From an uncultured Clostridia bacterium (GTDB lineage: Bacteria; Bacillota; Clostridia; HGM11514), in assembly GCA_902478725.1 (NCBI GenBank), contig CABSMD010000048.1, positions 1 to 13,355 on the forward strand: a stretch of DNA of 13,355 nucleotides. The letters run 5' to 3'. The notes below the pieces were generated by a model that was not told the origin of the DNA, made no database searches, and was given only the letters and a program-made list of their open reading frames with translations. Of the stretch, positions 6,183 to 13,355 are shown piece after piece; position 1 is the first letter of the stretch; each line of letters begins with the position of its first letter. Position numbers and translations under genes: made by a program.

Positions 6183-7580
6183 ATGAATAATTACGACAAA
6201 CCACAAGAGGAATGCGGCGTTTTCGGAATCTATGATAACGATGGGTATGACTGTGCGCTGATGAGCTATTATGCGCTGTATGCGCTCCAACACAGGGGCC
6301 AGGAAAGCTGCGGTATCGCCATCAACGATGATGGCACGATCGTTTCCCACAAGGATGTGGGGATCGTTCCTGAAGTATTCGACGAAGTGATCTTGAATCA
6401 CTTGAAAAACGGTAAAATGGGGATCGGCCACTGTAAATATGCGATGGAGGGCCAAGAGGGACGGCAAAATGCACAGCCGCTTGTTGTTAAGTATGTGAAG
6501 GGATCCCTTACCATTTCCTATAATGGCAGCTTGGTCAACGCAGAGCAGATCCGTGTACCGTTAGAACAGAGTGGGGCGATTTTTCAGACGACCACCGACA
6601 GCGAACTGATCGCTTATCTGATCGCACGTGAGAGGCTCAAATGCGGTTCAATCGAAGAGGCGATATCCGGTGTGATGTCACAGCTGCATGGAGCGTATGC
6701 GATTGTACTGATGAGTCCGCGGAAGCTGATCGGATTCCGTGACCCCAACGGACTCAAGCCGCTTGCTTTGGGTAAGCTGGGGAACTCGTATGTGTTTGCC
6801 TCGGAATCGGTTGCGTTTGACGCAATCGGTGCGGAATTTATCCGTGACCTGGAGCCGGGCGAGCTGGTAATGATCAATGAGGAAGGTTGTCATTCCTACC
6901 GCGAGCATTGCGGAAACGAATCCAATATCTGTATCTTTGAATATATCTATTTTGCACGCCCTGACAGCGTAATCGACGGGACGAGTGTACATGAGGCGCG
7001 CAAAGAGGCTGGACGTATTTTGGCAAAGGAGCATCCGGTGGAGGCGGATATCGTCATTGGCGTGCCGGATTCCGGCATATCGGCTTCCTTGGGGTATGCG
7101 GAAGAATCAGGAATCCCTTATGAAACAGGATTGATTAAGAACCGTTACATCGGCAGAACGTTTATCCAGCCCCAGCAGAGCCAGCGGGAAGAGGGCGTCA
7201 TGATTAAGCTGAATGCGTTAAAGCAATGCGTCGAGGGAAAACGGGTGATCATGGTGGACGATTCCATCGTGCGCGGCACGACCTGCCGTCGGATCGTGCG
7301 CCTGCTGAAGGAAGCCGGCGCAGTCGAGGTACATGTGCGGATCAGTTCGCCGCCGTTTAAGTACCCCTGCTATTTCGGCACCGACATCCCTTCCGAAAAT
7401 GACCTGGTGGCGACCGGAAACTCGTTGGAGGATATTAAAAATATCATTGAGGCGGATTCTCTGGGGTATTTAAGCATAGAGGGGACAAAACGGATCGTCA
7501 GCGACAAGCTGTGCAATGCCTGCAAAGCATGTTTTACGGGCGAGTATCCGATTTCGGTGGACGAGTTGGCAAACCGCTGA
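6183..7580 (+). CDS. purF: Amidophosphoribosyltransferase (glutamine PRPP amidotransferase)
   Basis: PurF commits carbon to purine synthesis by turning PRPP and glutamine into phosphoribosylamine. The 465-residue protein has a 10-residue propeptide before Cys11, the N-terminal nucleophile (EECGVFGI), as in the Bacillus-type enzyme. The glutaminase domain runs to about 235 (YNGSLVN at 113-119, TTDSE at 137-141). The phosphoribosyltransferase domain carries the PRPP loop VIMVDDSIVRGTT (355-367). Cys250, Cys396 and the CNACKAC cluster (444, 447, 450) supply the ligands of a structural [4Fe-4S] cluster, which makes the enzyme oxygen-sensitive. An oddity is GHCKYAMEG (82-90) where most relatives have GHxRYST, so the glutamine-binding Arg appears to be Lys85. 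A strong GGGGGAG site precedes the ATG. In this family, activity is controlled by nucleotide feedback. Confidence 0.97.
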   Translation: MNNYDKPQEECGVFGIYDNDGYDCALMSYYALYALQHRGQESCGIAINDDGTIVSHKDVGIVPEVFDEVILNHLKNGKMGIGHCKYAMEGQEGRQNAQPLVVKYVKGSLTISYNGSLVNAEQIRVPLEQSGAIFQTTTDSELIAYLIARERLKCGSIEEAISGVMSQLHGAYAIVLMSPRKLIGFRDPNGLKPLALGKLGNSYVFASESVAFDAIGAEFIRDLEPGELVMINEEGCHSYREHCGNESNICIFEYIYFARPDSVIDGTSVHEARKEAGRILAKEHPVEADIVIGVPDSGISASLGYAEESGIPYETGLIKNRYIGRTFIQPQQSQREEGVMIKLNALKQCVEGKRVIMVDDSIVRGTTCRRIVRLLKEAGAVEVHVRISSPPFKYPCYFGTDIPSENDLVATGNSLEDIKNIIEADSLGYLSIEGTKRIVSDKLCNACKACFTGEYPISVDELANR

Positions 7581-7609
7581 TTGATAAAAAGAAAAGGGGA
7601 GAGTTCATT

Positions 7610-8647
7610 ATGAGCGAAGCATACAAGCGCGCGGGGGTCGATGTTAACGCAGGCTATGAGGCGGTTCGGCTGATGAAGGAGCATGTTGCAAGGACGATGA
7701 CGTCCGGTGTCGTATCTGGCATCGGCGGTTTTGGCGGCCTGTTTCAGCCCGACCTGTCGGGCATGGGCGAACCGGTGCTGGTATCCGGTACCGACGGGGT
7801 CGGCACCAAGCTGAAGCTGGCATTTTTGACCGGGATCCATTCGACCGTCGGGCAGGATTGTGTGGCGATGTGTGTGAACGATATCGTATGCTGCGGTGCA
7901 AAGCCGCTGTTTTTCCTGGATTATCTTGCGGTCGGCAAAAACAAGCCGGAAAAGGTGGCCGACATTGTAAAAGGGGTGGCGGACGGCTGCGTACAGGCCG
8001 GCTGTGCGTTGATCGGCGGGGAGACTGCTGAGATGCCCGGATTTTATCCGGTAGATGACTATGATCTGGCAGGTTTTTCAGTAGGCATTGTGGACAAAGC
8101 GAAGATTATTGACGGAAGCCGCGTCAAAGAAGGCGACGCGTTGATCGGAATTGCATCTTCCGGCGTTCACAGCAACGGTTTTTCATTGGTACGCAGCGTA
8201 TTTAAATTAAACGATGATTCCGCCGAACAAAAGTTGGCGCAGAGGATAGAATCACTGGGTTGTACACTGGGCGAGGAGTTGCTCAAACCTACCAAGATTT
8301 ATGTAAAACCATTGCTGTCTCTGCTGCAATCTGTGCCGGTAAAGGCGGTTTCACACATCACGGGCGGTGGCTTTATTGAAAATATCCCGCGTATGCTGCC
8401 CAAAGGTATGACGGCGCGGATTCAAAAGGACAGTTTTTCGGTTTTGCCGATATTTGAGCTGATTCAACAGGAGGGCTCCATTTCGGAGGCCGACATGTTC
8501 AATACCTTCAATATGGGTATCGGCATGGTGCTGGCTGTGGATAGTGAAAAAGCGGATGAGACGGTTGTACGGCTTGCGGAGTATGGTGAAAAAGCCTACC
8601 ATATCGGCGAGGTCGTGTCCGGCGACGCGGGGGTCGAACTGGTATGA
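7610..8647 (+). CDS. purM: Phosphoribosylformylglycinamidine cyclo-ligase (AIR synthetase)
   Basis: PurM closes the imidazole ring, converting FGAM and ATP to aminoimidazole ribonucleotide. The 345-residue protein has the usual length and motifs: GVDVNAGYEAV (9-19), SGIGGFGGLF (36-45), SGTDGVGTK (59-67), CVNDIVCCGAKPLFFLDY (88-105), GGETAEMPG (136-144), SSGVHSNGFSL (183-193), LLKPTKIYV and HITGGGFIENIPRMLP. The frame is open upstream to 7511, but the start at 7610 follows a GGGGAG site, agrees with the family N-terminus and clears the end of purF by 29 bases. Its stop overlaps the start of purN (ATGA), so the two are likely translated in a coupled way. Confidence 0.97.
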   Translation: MSEAYKRAGVDVNAGYEAVRLMKEHVARTMTSGVVSGIGGFGGLFQPDLSGMGEPVLVSGTDGVGTKLKLAFLTGIHSTVGQDCVAMCVNDIVCCGAKPLFFLDYLAVGKNKPEKVADIVKGVADGCVQAGCALIGGETAEMPGFYPVDDYDLAGFSVGIVDKAKIIDGSRVKEGDALIGIASSGVHSNGFSLVRSVFKLNDDSAEQKLAQRIESLGCTLGEELLKPTKIYVKPLLSLLQSVPVKAVSHITGGGFIENIPRMLPKGMTARIQKDSFSVLPIFELIQQEGSISEADMFNTFNMGIGMVLAVDSEKADETVVRLAEYGEKAYHIGEVVSGDAGVELV

Positions 8648-9273
8648 AAAGGATAGCGGTATTGGTATCGGGCGGAGGGACCAACCTGCAAGCTTTAATT
8701 GATGCGGAGAAAAATGGCGTAATTAAAAGCGGCAAGCTATCGCTTGTGATTTCTTCATGTGTAGATGCTTACGCGCTCAAACGGGCAGAAGGGGCCGGAA
8801 TTCCCACGGCAGTCGTGCCGAGGAAGAACTATCCGGATAGAGTTGAATTTTCTGCACAGATCGAACAACTGCTGGTGGAACACAAGATCGACCTGACGGT
8901 ATTTGCGGGCTTTAACTTCATCCTGTCAGAGGAATTTTGCAAAAAGTTTCGTAACCGGATGATTAACGTGCATCCGACTCTGATTCCATCTTTTTGCGGG
9001 GATGGGTTTTATGGCCTGAAGGTGCATGAGCGTGTATTGGAATACGGCGTTAAGCTGACCGGTGCAACGGTTCATTTTGTCAACGAGATCACCGATGGCG
9101 GCGCGATTATCCTGCAAAAGGCGGTCGAGGTTAAAGAGGGCGATACGCCCGAACGTCTGCAACGGCGGGTCATGGAGCAGGCGGAATGGGTTTTGCTGCC
9201 GCAGGCGGTAGAATTGTTCTGCGCTGACAGGTTGACCATAACAGGCCGTGTGGTACATAGCAAAGATGAATAA
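8644..9273 (+). CDS. purN: Phosphoribosylglycinamide formyltransferase (GAR transformylase)
   Basis: PurN transfers the formyl group of 10-formyltetrahydrofolate to GAR, the third step of purine synthesis. The 209-residue sequence starts MKRIAVLVSGGGTNLQALID, the phosphate-binding loop. The catalytic triad of the family is present: Asn108 and His110 (MINVHPTLIP) and Asp151 (ITDGGAIIL). The folate-pocket stretch reads AGFNFILS rather than the common AGFMRIL type, a mild difference. Its ATG lies within the end of purM; purH begins 17 bases after its stop. Confidence 0.96.
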   Translation: MKRIAVLVSGGGTNLQALIDAEKNGVIKSGKLSLVISSCVDAYALKRAEGAGIPTAVVPRKNYPDRVEFSAQIEQLLVEHKIDLTVFAGFNFILSEEFCKKFRNRMINVHPTLIPSFCGDGFYGLKVHERVLEYGVKLTGATVHFVNEITDGGAIILQKAVEVKEGDTPERLQRRVMEQAEWVLLPQAVELFCADRLTITGRVVHSKDE

Positions 9274-9290
9274 GAAAGAAGGTAAATAGA

Positions 9291-10835
9291 ATGAAAAAAC
9301 GTGCGTTGCTCAGCGTATTCGATAAAAATGGCATTGTGGAGTTTGCAAAGGAATTGGCCGATTTGGGCTTTGAGATCATCTCCACCGGAGGGACGGCCAG
9401 AACCTTAAAAGAGGCAGGGATTGAGGTAATCGGCGTTTCGGATATCACAGGCTTTCCGGAATGCTTGGACGGCCGTGTCAAGACTCTGCACCCGAAGATC
9501 CACGCCGGAATTTTGGCTATGCGGGATAATTCGGAGCACATGAAACAGCTTTCCGAGCTTGGGGTTGACACGATCGATGTGGTTGCGATCAATCTTTATC
9601 CCTTTAAGCAGACGATCCAAAAGGACGGCGTTACTCTGGCTGAGGCGATTGAAAACATCGACATCGGCGGTCCGACCATGCTTCGTGCGGCGGCTAAAAA
9701 CTATCAGGACGTAGCGGTAGTGGTCGACCCTGCCGATTATAAGACGGTTATCGAAGAAGTGAAGGAAAACGGCGAGGTTACAAAAGAAACCAAGTTCCGT
9801 CTCTGCTACAAGGTGTTTGAGCAGACCAGCCACTATGACACGCTGATCGCCAATTACCTGCGTAAGCAGGCGGGAATCGCACCCTTTACCGACACGGTTA
9901 CCTTTACCTATGAAAAGGCGCAGGAGCTACGCTATGGCGAAAACCCACACCAAGCGGCGATGTATTATAAGGAATGCGGGTATCAGCCCGGCAGCATCGT
10001 GAGCGCTAAGCAGTTACACGGCAAGGAGCTTTCGTTTAACAACATCAACGACACCAACGGTGCGTTAGAGCTTCTCAAGGAGTTTGAAGAGCCGACGGTA
10101 GTCGCGGTAAAGCATGCCAATCCCTGCGGCGTCGGTACGGGAGAGGATATCTATACGGCGTATGTCAACGCCTATGAAGCCGACCCGGTTTCAATTTTTG
10201 GCGGAATTATCGCCGCAAACCGGGAGATTGATAAAAAAACGGCTGAGAAGATCCATGAAATCTTTATTGAGATCGTGGTTGCACCTTCCTTCAGCAAAGA
10301 AGCGCTGGAAATCCTGTCAGCGAAAAAGAATATCCGTTTATTGGAGATGAAGGAGATTGGTACAAAACAGCCCTCAGACGCTTTTGATATGAAAAAGGTT
10401 TCGGGCGGGTTGCTGGTACAGGAGCTTGACCGGGAACTGCTCGACATAGACGGGATCCAATATGTCACCGACCGCCGGCCGACTGAGAAAGAGATGCAGG
10501 ATCTGCTCTTTGCATGGCGGGTCGTCAAGCACACCAAATCGAACGCGATCGTGCTGGCGAAGGACAACCAGACCGTTGGCGTCGGGCCGGGCCAAACCAA
10601 CCGGATCACCGCACTGGAGCTGGCCATCAAGTATGGCGGCGACAAAGTTAAAAATTCGGTGATGGCTTCAGACGCATTTTTCCCGTTCTCCGACTGTGTG
10701 GAGGCGGCAGCCAAAAGTGGTATCACTGCGATCATTCAGCCGGGCGGGTCGATCCGTGATCAGGAATCGATTGACGCTTGCAACAAATATGGAATCGCTA
10801 TGATATTTACTGGTATGAGGCATTTTAAACACTAA
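9291..10835 (+). CDS. purH: Bifunctional AICAR transformylase / IMP cyclohydrolase
   Basis: PurH carries out the last two steps to IMP: formylation of AICAR with 10-formyltetrahydrofolate, then ring closure. The 514-residue length is normal. The N-terminal IMP cyclohydrolase (MGS-like) domain spans about 1-190, with STGGTARTLK (31-40) and GRVKTLHPKIHAGIL (61-75). The transformylase domain follows, with LRYGENPHQAAMYY (213-226), FNNINDTNGALELL (249-262), Lys274-His275 in KHANPCG, GVGPGQTNRI and the C-terminal PGGSIRDQE and GMRHFKH. GAAGGT stands before the ATG as ribosome site. All key residues I can check are in place. It closes the purine part of the cluster; an amidohydrolase follows after 17 bases. 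Confidence 0.97.
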   Translation: MKKRALLSVFDKNGIVEFAKELADLGFEIISTGGTARTLKEAGIEVIGVSDITGFPECLDGRVKTLHPKIHAGILAMRDNSEHMKQLSELGVDTIDVVAINLYPFKQTIQKDGVTLAEAIENIDIGGPTMLRAAAKNYQDVAVVVDPADYKTVIEEVKENGEVTKETKFRLCYKVFEQTSHYDTLIANYLRKQAGIAPFTDTVTFTYEKAQELRYGENPHQAAMYYKECGYQPGSIVSAKQLHGKELSFNNINDTNGALELLKEFEEPTVVAVKHANPCGVGTGEDIYTAYVNAYEADPVSIFGGIIAANREIDKKTAEKIHEIFIEIVVAPSFSKEALEILSAKKNIRLLEMKEIGTKQPSDAFDMKKVSGGLLVQELDRELLDIDGIQYVTDRRPTEKEMQDLLFAWRVVKHTKSNAIVLAKDNQTVGVGPGQTNRITALELAIKYGGDKVKNSVMASDAFFPFSDCVEAAAKSGITAIIQPGGSIRDQESIDACNKYGIAMIFTGMRHFKH

Positions 10836-10852
10836 GCGGGAGATGGACAGGA

Positions 10853-11647
10853 ATGACTGATAAGATTATAGATTTTCATAACCACATTTTTCCTGATAAA
10901 ATAGCCCCTAAGGTGGTTAACCAACTGGCAAACTATTACCATTATGAAATGCACGGGACGGGCGAGGTGGATAACCTCGTCCGGCTCGCCAAAGAGGGCG
11001 GGATGTACAAGCTGATCGTGCATTCTACCGCCACAAAGGTGTCCCAGGTGGAGACCATCAACACCTATCTGGGAGAGACGGTAAAGAAGCAGGATGGATT
11101 TTTTGTTGGATTTGGGACGCTTCATCCGGATTTTGCGGACATTGAAGGGGAGATCAAACGGATTATTGCCTTAGGCCTCAAAGGCCTGAAGTTCCATCCG
11201 GACTTCCAGGGATTTGAGATCGACTGCGACAAGATGTTCCGTATCTATGAGGCAGTCGGAAACAAGCTCCCGATTTTGATGCATACGGGCGACGAAACGT
11301 TTGACCGTTCCAGCCCCAAGCGGATGGCGCGGGCGGTCGATGCCTTCCCGGAGGTTACTTTTATCGCGGCTCATTTTGGTGGGTACATGAACTGGGAGGA
11401 TTCGTATGAATATCTGGCCGGGAAAGACCTTTATATGGACACCTCCAGCGCGCTGGATAAACTTTCGGACGAGTTTGCTGTTCAAATCATCCGTAAACAT
11501 GGAGCGGATAAATGTTTATATGCGAGCGATTATCCGATCATTACGCACAAAGAGTGCTTAAAGCGGTTTTTGGAGCTTCCTCTGACAGAAGAGGAGTTTG
11601 ACCGTATTCTATATTGGAATGCGGCGGGGCTTTTGGGAATAGAATAA
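10853..11647 (+). CDS. Amidohydrolase family (amidohydrolase-2 type) metal-dependent hydrolase
   Basis: This 264-residue TIM-barrel hydrolase has the metal-ligand pattern of the amidohydrolase superfamily: HxH at His9 and His11 (IIDFHNHIFPD), a strand with GLKFHPDFQG (111-120), His144 (ILMHTGD), His174 (FIAAHFGGY) and the final Asp226 (LYASDYP). The end WNAAGLLGIE is typical of amidohydrolase-2 members, which hydrolyse amides or decarboxylate ring acids. The substrate cannot be read from the sequence. Its position 17 bases after purH suggests cotranscription with the purine genes but does not prove a purine role. No signal peptide is visible, so it should be cytoplasmic. Ribosome binding is modest (GGGAG or CAGGA before the ATG). 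Confidence 0.85.
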   Translation: MTDKIIDFHNHIFPDKIAPKVVNQLANYYHYEMHGTGEVDNLVRLAKEGGMYKLIVHSTATKVSQVETINTYLGETVKKQDGFFVGFGTLHPDFADIEGEIKRIIALGLKGLKFHPDFQGFEIDCDKMFRIYEAVGNKLPILMHTGDETFDRSSPKRMARAVDAFPEVTFIAAHFGGYMNWEDSYEYLAGKDLYMDTSSALDKLSDEFAVQIIRKHGADKCLYASDYPIITHKECLKRFLELPLTEEEFDRILYWNAAGLLGIE

Positions 11648-11670
11648 ACGGTGAAAGGCAGGCGTGTGGT

Positions 11671-13287
11671 ATGCAGGTCAGCGACTGGTATAAAAAAAAG
11701 GTTCTGTTTTTGGGTGACAGTATCTCGCACAGGGCGTTCTATATTGATTTTCTTGAGGCGTATCTGTTGGAGCATTTTTCGGATGGATGTGACATCGTTA
11801 ATATCGGATTGAGTGCGGAAACGGTATCCGGTCTGAGCGAGACGGGACACCCGTTCCCGCGTCCCTGCCTGCACGACCGGCTGGAGAGGGCGCTTGATAC
11901 GGTAAAACCCGATATTGTATTTTTTTGCTATGGGATGAATGACGCTATCTACGCAAAGCTGGACGAGTCACGCTTTGCCGCCTATCAGGATGGAATCAGA
12001 AGGGCGCTTGCCCAGGCAAAGCAACGCGGGGCTTTGACCATACTTCTCACCCCGACCCCGTTTGACGCAAGAAGCTATGCTACGATGCTTTCCGATGAGG
12101 AGGTACCGCCGGAAGGGTATATGAAGCCTTACAAACACTACAATGAGACCCTTTGTGCTTATGCGCAGTGGGTGAAAAAATTGACGCCGGCAGACGGGGC
12201 GGATTACACGGTGGATGTTTATTCCGCACTTTCTGATTTTTTTGCGCGGGCTTATGAGGAAGATCCTGATTTCCGATCAGGCGACGGGATCCATCCCAAT
12301 CCGGCGGGGCATTGGGTGATGACGAAAACGATTCTCAAAACCCTATTTCATATCACGCTGGAACGAATACCGCAGTATGTAGTTTGTCCGCAGGAAAGCA
12401 GGTTTTTTAGCATGCTGTCGGAAAACAACCTGATGCTTGCCAATGCCTGGCGGGAGGCGGTCGGGCACACGAATCCTAACAAGGCAGAGACACTGCCGCT
12501 TGCGGATGCTTTGGAACAGGCCGCAGGGAAGCGTGAAACGCTTGTACATCTGGCGCGCGAAAATGGAAAACGGATACAAAAATCAGATTGGCATGGCTTT
12601 ACGCGTTTTGATTTTTACGTCCATGGCCGCGAAGGCTTACTGATTGAACCGAAGGCGCGTAGAAAGGATTCGCCATGGACCTGGCGGGCGGAGTTTTTCG
12701 GCGCTTTTGATCAGGCGGACCGCACACTTTTAAACGATGGTTGCTGCCTTGCCTATTGCAGGCTTTCCGATCTGTATGGAAACGATGAGGCGGTTGTCCT
12801 GATGGAGCAATTCAGGCAGTTTGTGACGGTTGAGTTTGGACTCAGAGGGCAAGCTGTGCTGTTTGGTTTCAGCCGCGGAGGGCTTTATTCGGTCAACTAT
12901 ACGGCCCGTTACCCGCAGAATGTGTCGGCGCTGTATCTGGACGCGCCGGTGCTGGATATCAGAAGCTGGCCCAAAGGAGCCGGCGCTTCGAGGGAATGGC
13001 AGGAATGTCTTGCGGCTTATCATATCGGGGAAGAGGAATTAAAGAATTTCCACGAAAATCCGTTGGATCATATTCCGGTTCTGCTGGAAAATGAAATCCC
13101 CGTTTTGCTGGTCGCGGGCGGCGCGGACATAGTTGTACCATACGCGGAAAATGGAGCGCTGTTAGCAGACAAATACCAAACAGGCGACGGTACCATCCGG
13201 GCGATTGTCAAATCCGATTGCGGGCATCATCCCCACAGCTTGGAGGATGTGACTCCGATCGTTGATTTTTTAAACCCGTATCTATAA
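11671..13287 (+). CDS. Two-domain esterase: SGNH/GDSL hydrolase fused to an alpha/beta hydrolase
   Basis: This 538-residue protein joins two unrelated serine-hydrolase folds. Residues 8-230 are an SGNH/GDSL domain with block I GDSIS (15-19, nucleophile Ser17), the Asn block GMND (88-91) and DGIHPN (205-210), which holds the catalytic Asp205 and His208. Residues about 310-538 are an alpha/beta hydrolase with the nucleophile elbow GFSRGG (Ser401), a likely acid Asp486 in GGADIVVP and a likely His519 or His520 in CGHHPHSLED. Both active sites look complete. The second domain resembles carbohydrate-esterase-like hydrolases (SPWTWRAEFFG, LYLDAPVLDIRSWP). Deacylation of sugars is a reasonable guess, not shown by the sequence. 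No signal peptide is visible, so it probably acts inside the cell on imported substrates. The start at 11671 is preferred because an upstream ATG at 11614 overlaps the amidohydrolase; 23 bases separate the two genes. Confidence 0.88.
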   Translation: MQVSDWYKKKVLFLGDSISHRAFYIDFLEAYLLEHFSDGCDIVNIGLSAETVSGLSETGHPFPRPCLHDRLERALDTVKPDIVFFCYGMNDAIYAKLDESRFAAYQDGIRRALAQAKQRGALTILLTPTPFDARSYATMLSDEEVPPEGYMKPYKHYNETLCAYAQWVKKLTPADGADYTVDVYSALSDFFARAYEEDPDFRSGDGIHPNPAGHWVMTKTILKTLFHITLERIPQYVVCPQESRFFSMLSENNLMLANAWREAVGHTNPNKAETLPLADALEQAAGKRETLVHLARENGKRIQKSDWHGFTRFDFYVHGREGLLIEPKARRKDSPWTWRAEFFGAFDQADRTLLNDGCCLAYCRLSDLYGNDEAVVLMEQFRQFVTVEFGLRGQAVLFGFSRGGLYSVNYTARYPQNVSALYLDAPVLDIRSWPKGAGASREWQECLAAYHIGEEELKNFHENPLDHIPVLLENEIPVLLVAGGADIVVPYAENGALLADKYQTGDGTIRAIVKSDCGHHPHSLEDVTPIVDFLNPYL

Positions 13288-13350
13288 AACGGGAACTTAA
13301 GAGTCACGGAAATTTTTATCATTTGATGTAAAAGATGAATTGTGTTGTCT

Positions 13351-13355
13351 GGAGG
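13351..13355 (+). promoter_or_regulatory. Ribosome binding site of a gene beyond the window
   Basis: The window ends in GGAGG, a strong Shine-Dalgarno core, so another + strand gene probably starts within about 10 bases of the edge. The 68 bases after the esterase stop (13288-13355) hold no clear terminator hairpin and no clear promoter, so the gene set may continue. Confidence 0.5.

Noticed and set aside
11171..11190. Two AGGCCT copies separated by CAA in the amidohydrolase gene
   Set aside because: The copies encode the family stretch LGLKGLKF; the repeat follows from the codons for this motif.

Overview
The window looks like a chromosomal segment of an anaerobic, endospore-forming member of the Clostridia, probably Oscillospirales-like; the order-level guess is only an impression. 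The grounds are a YlmC/YmxH-type sporulation gene, a PurF with an N-terminal propeptide and cysteines for a [4Fe-4S] cluster, a DUF4080-type radical SAM protein, strong GGAGG-like ribosome binding sites and a purE-F-M-N-H gene order. I see no mobile elements, CRISPR arrays, rRNA or tRNA genes. There is no gene-free stretch over 300 bases, and no convincing intrinsic terminator.

Left part (1-2774, + strand): the 3' part of mnmA (tRNA 2-thiouridine synthesis) is followed by an intact 596-residue protein. That protein has the whole layout of a heavy-metal P-type ATPase but has lost nearly every catalytic residue: the phosphorylated Asp, the CPC metal motif and the GDGxND hinge. It is the most unusual gene here and looks like a pseudo-ATPase. 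Its stop codon directly abuts the stop codon of a convergent pair on the - strand.

Middle (2775-4020): two half-length TauE/SafE (TSUP) membrane proteins lie in tandem on the - strand and probably make one transporter from two subunits. Divergent from them is ylmC. The 106-base gap after ylmC holds an extended -10 promoter overlapped by a perfect 12-bp inverted repeat.

Right part (4021-13287, + strand): a tightly packed gene set starts with a B12-binding-type radical SAM protein whose stop overlaps the start of purE. Then come purF, purM, purN and purH (de novo purine synthesis), a metal-dependent amidohydrolase, and a two-domain protein joining an SGNH esterase to an alpha/beta hydrolase. 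Gaps are -4 to 29 bases, which suggests cotranscription. A good candidate promoter for the purine genes lies inside the end of the radical SAM gene. The purC, purD, purL, purK and purB genes are not in the window, so the rest of the pathway must be encoded elsewhere. The window ends on a GGAGG ribosome binding site for a gene just beyond it.
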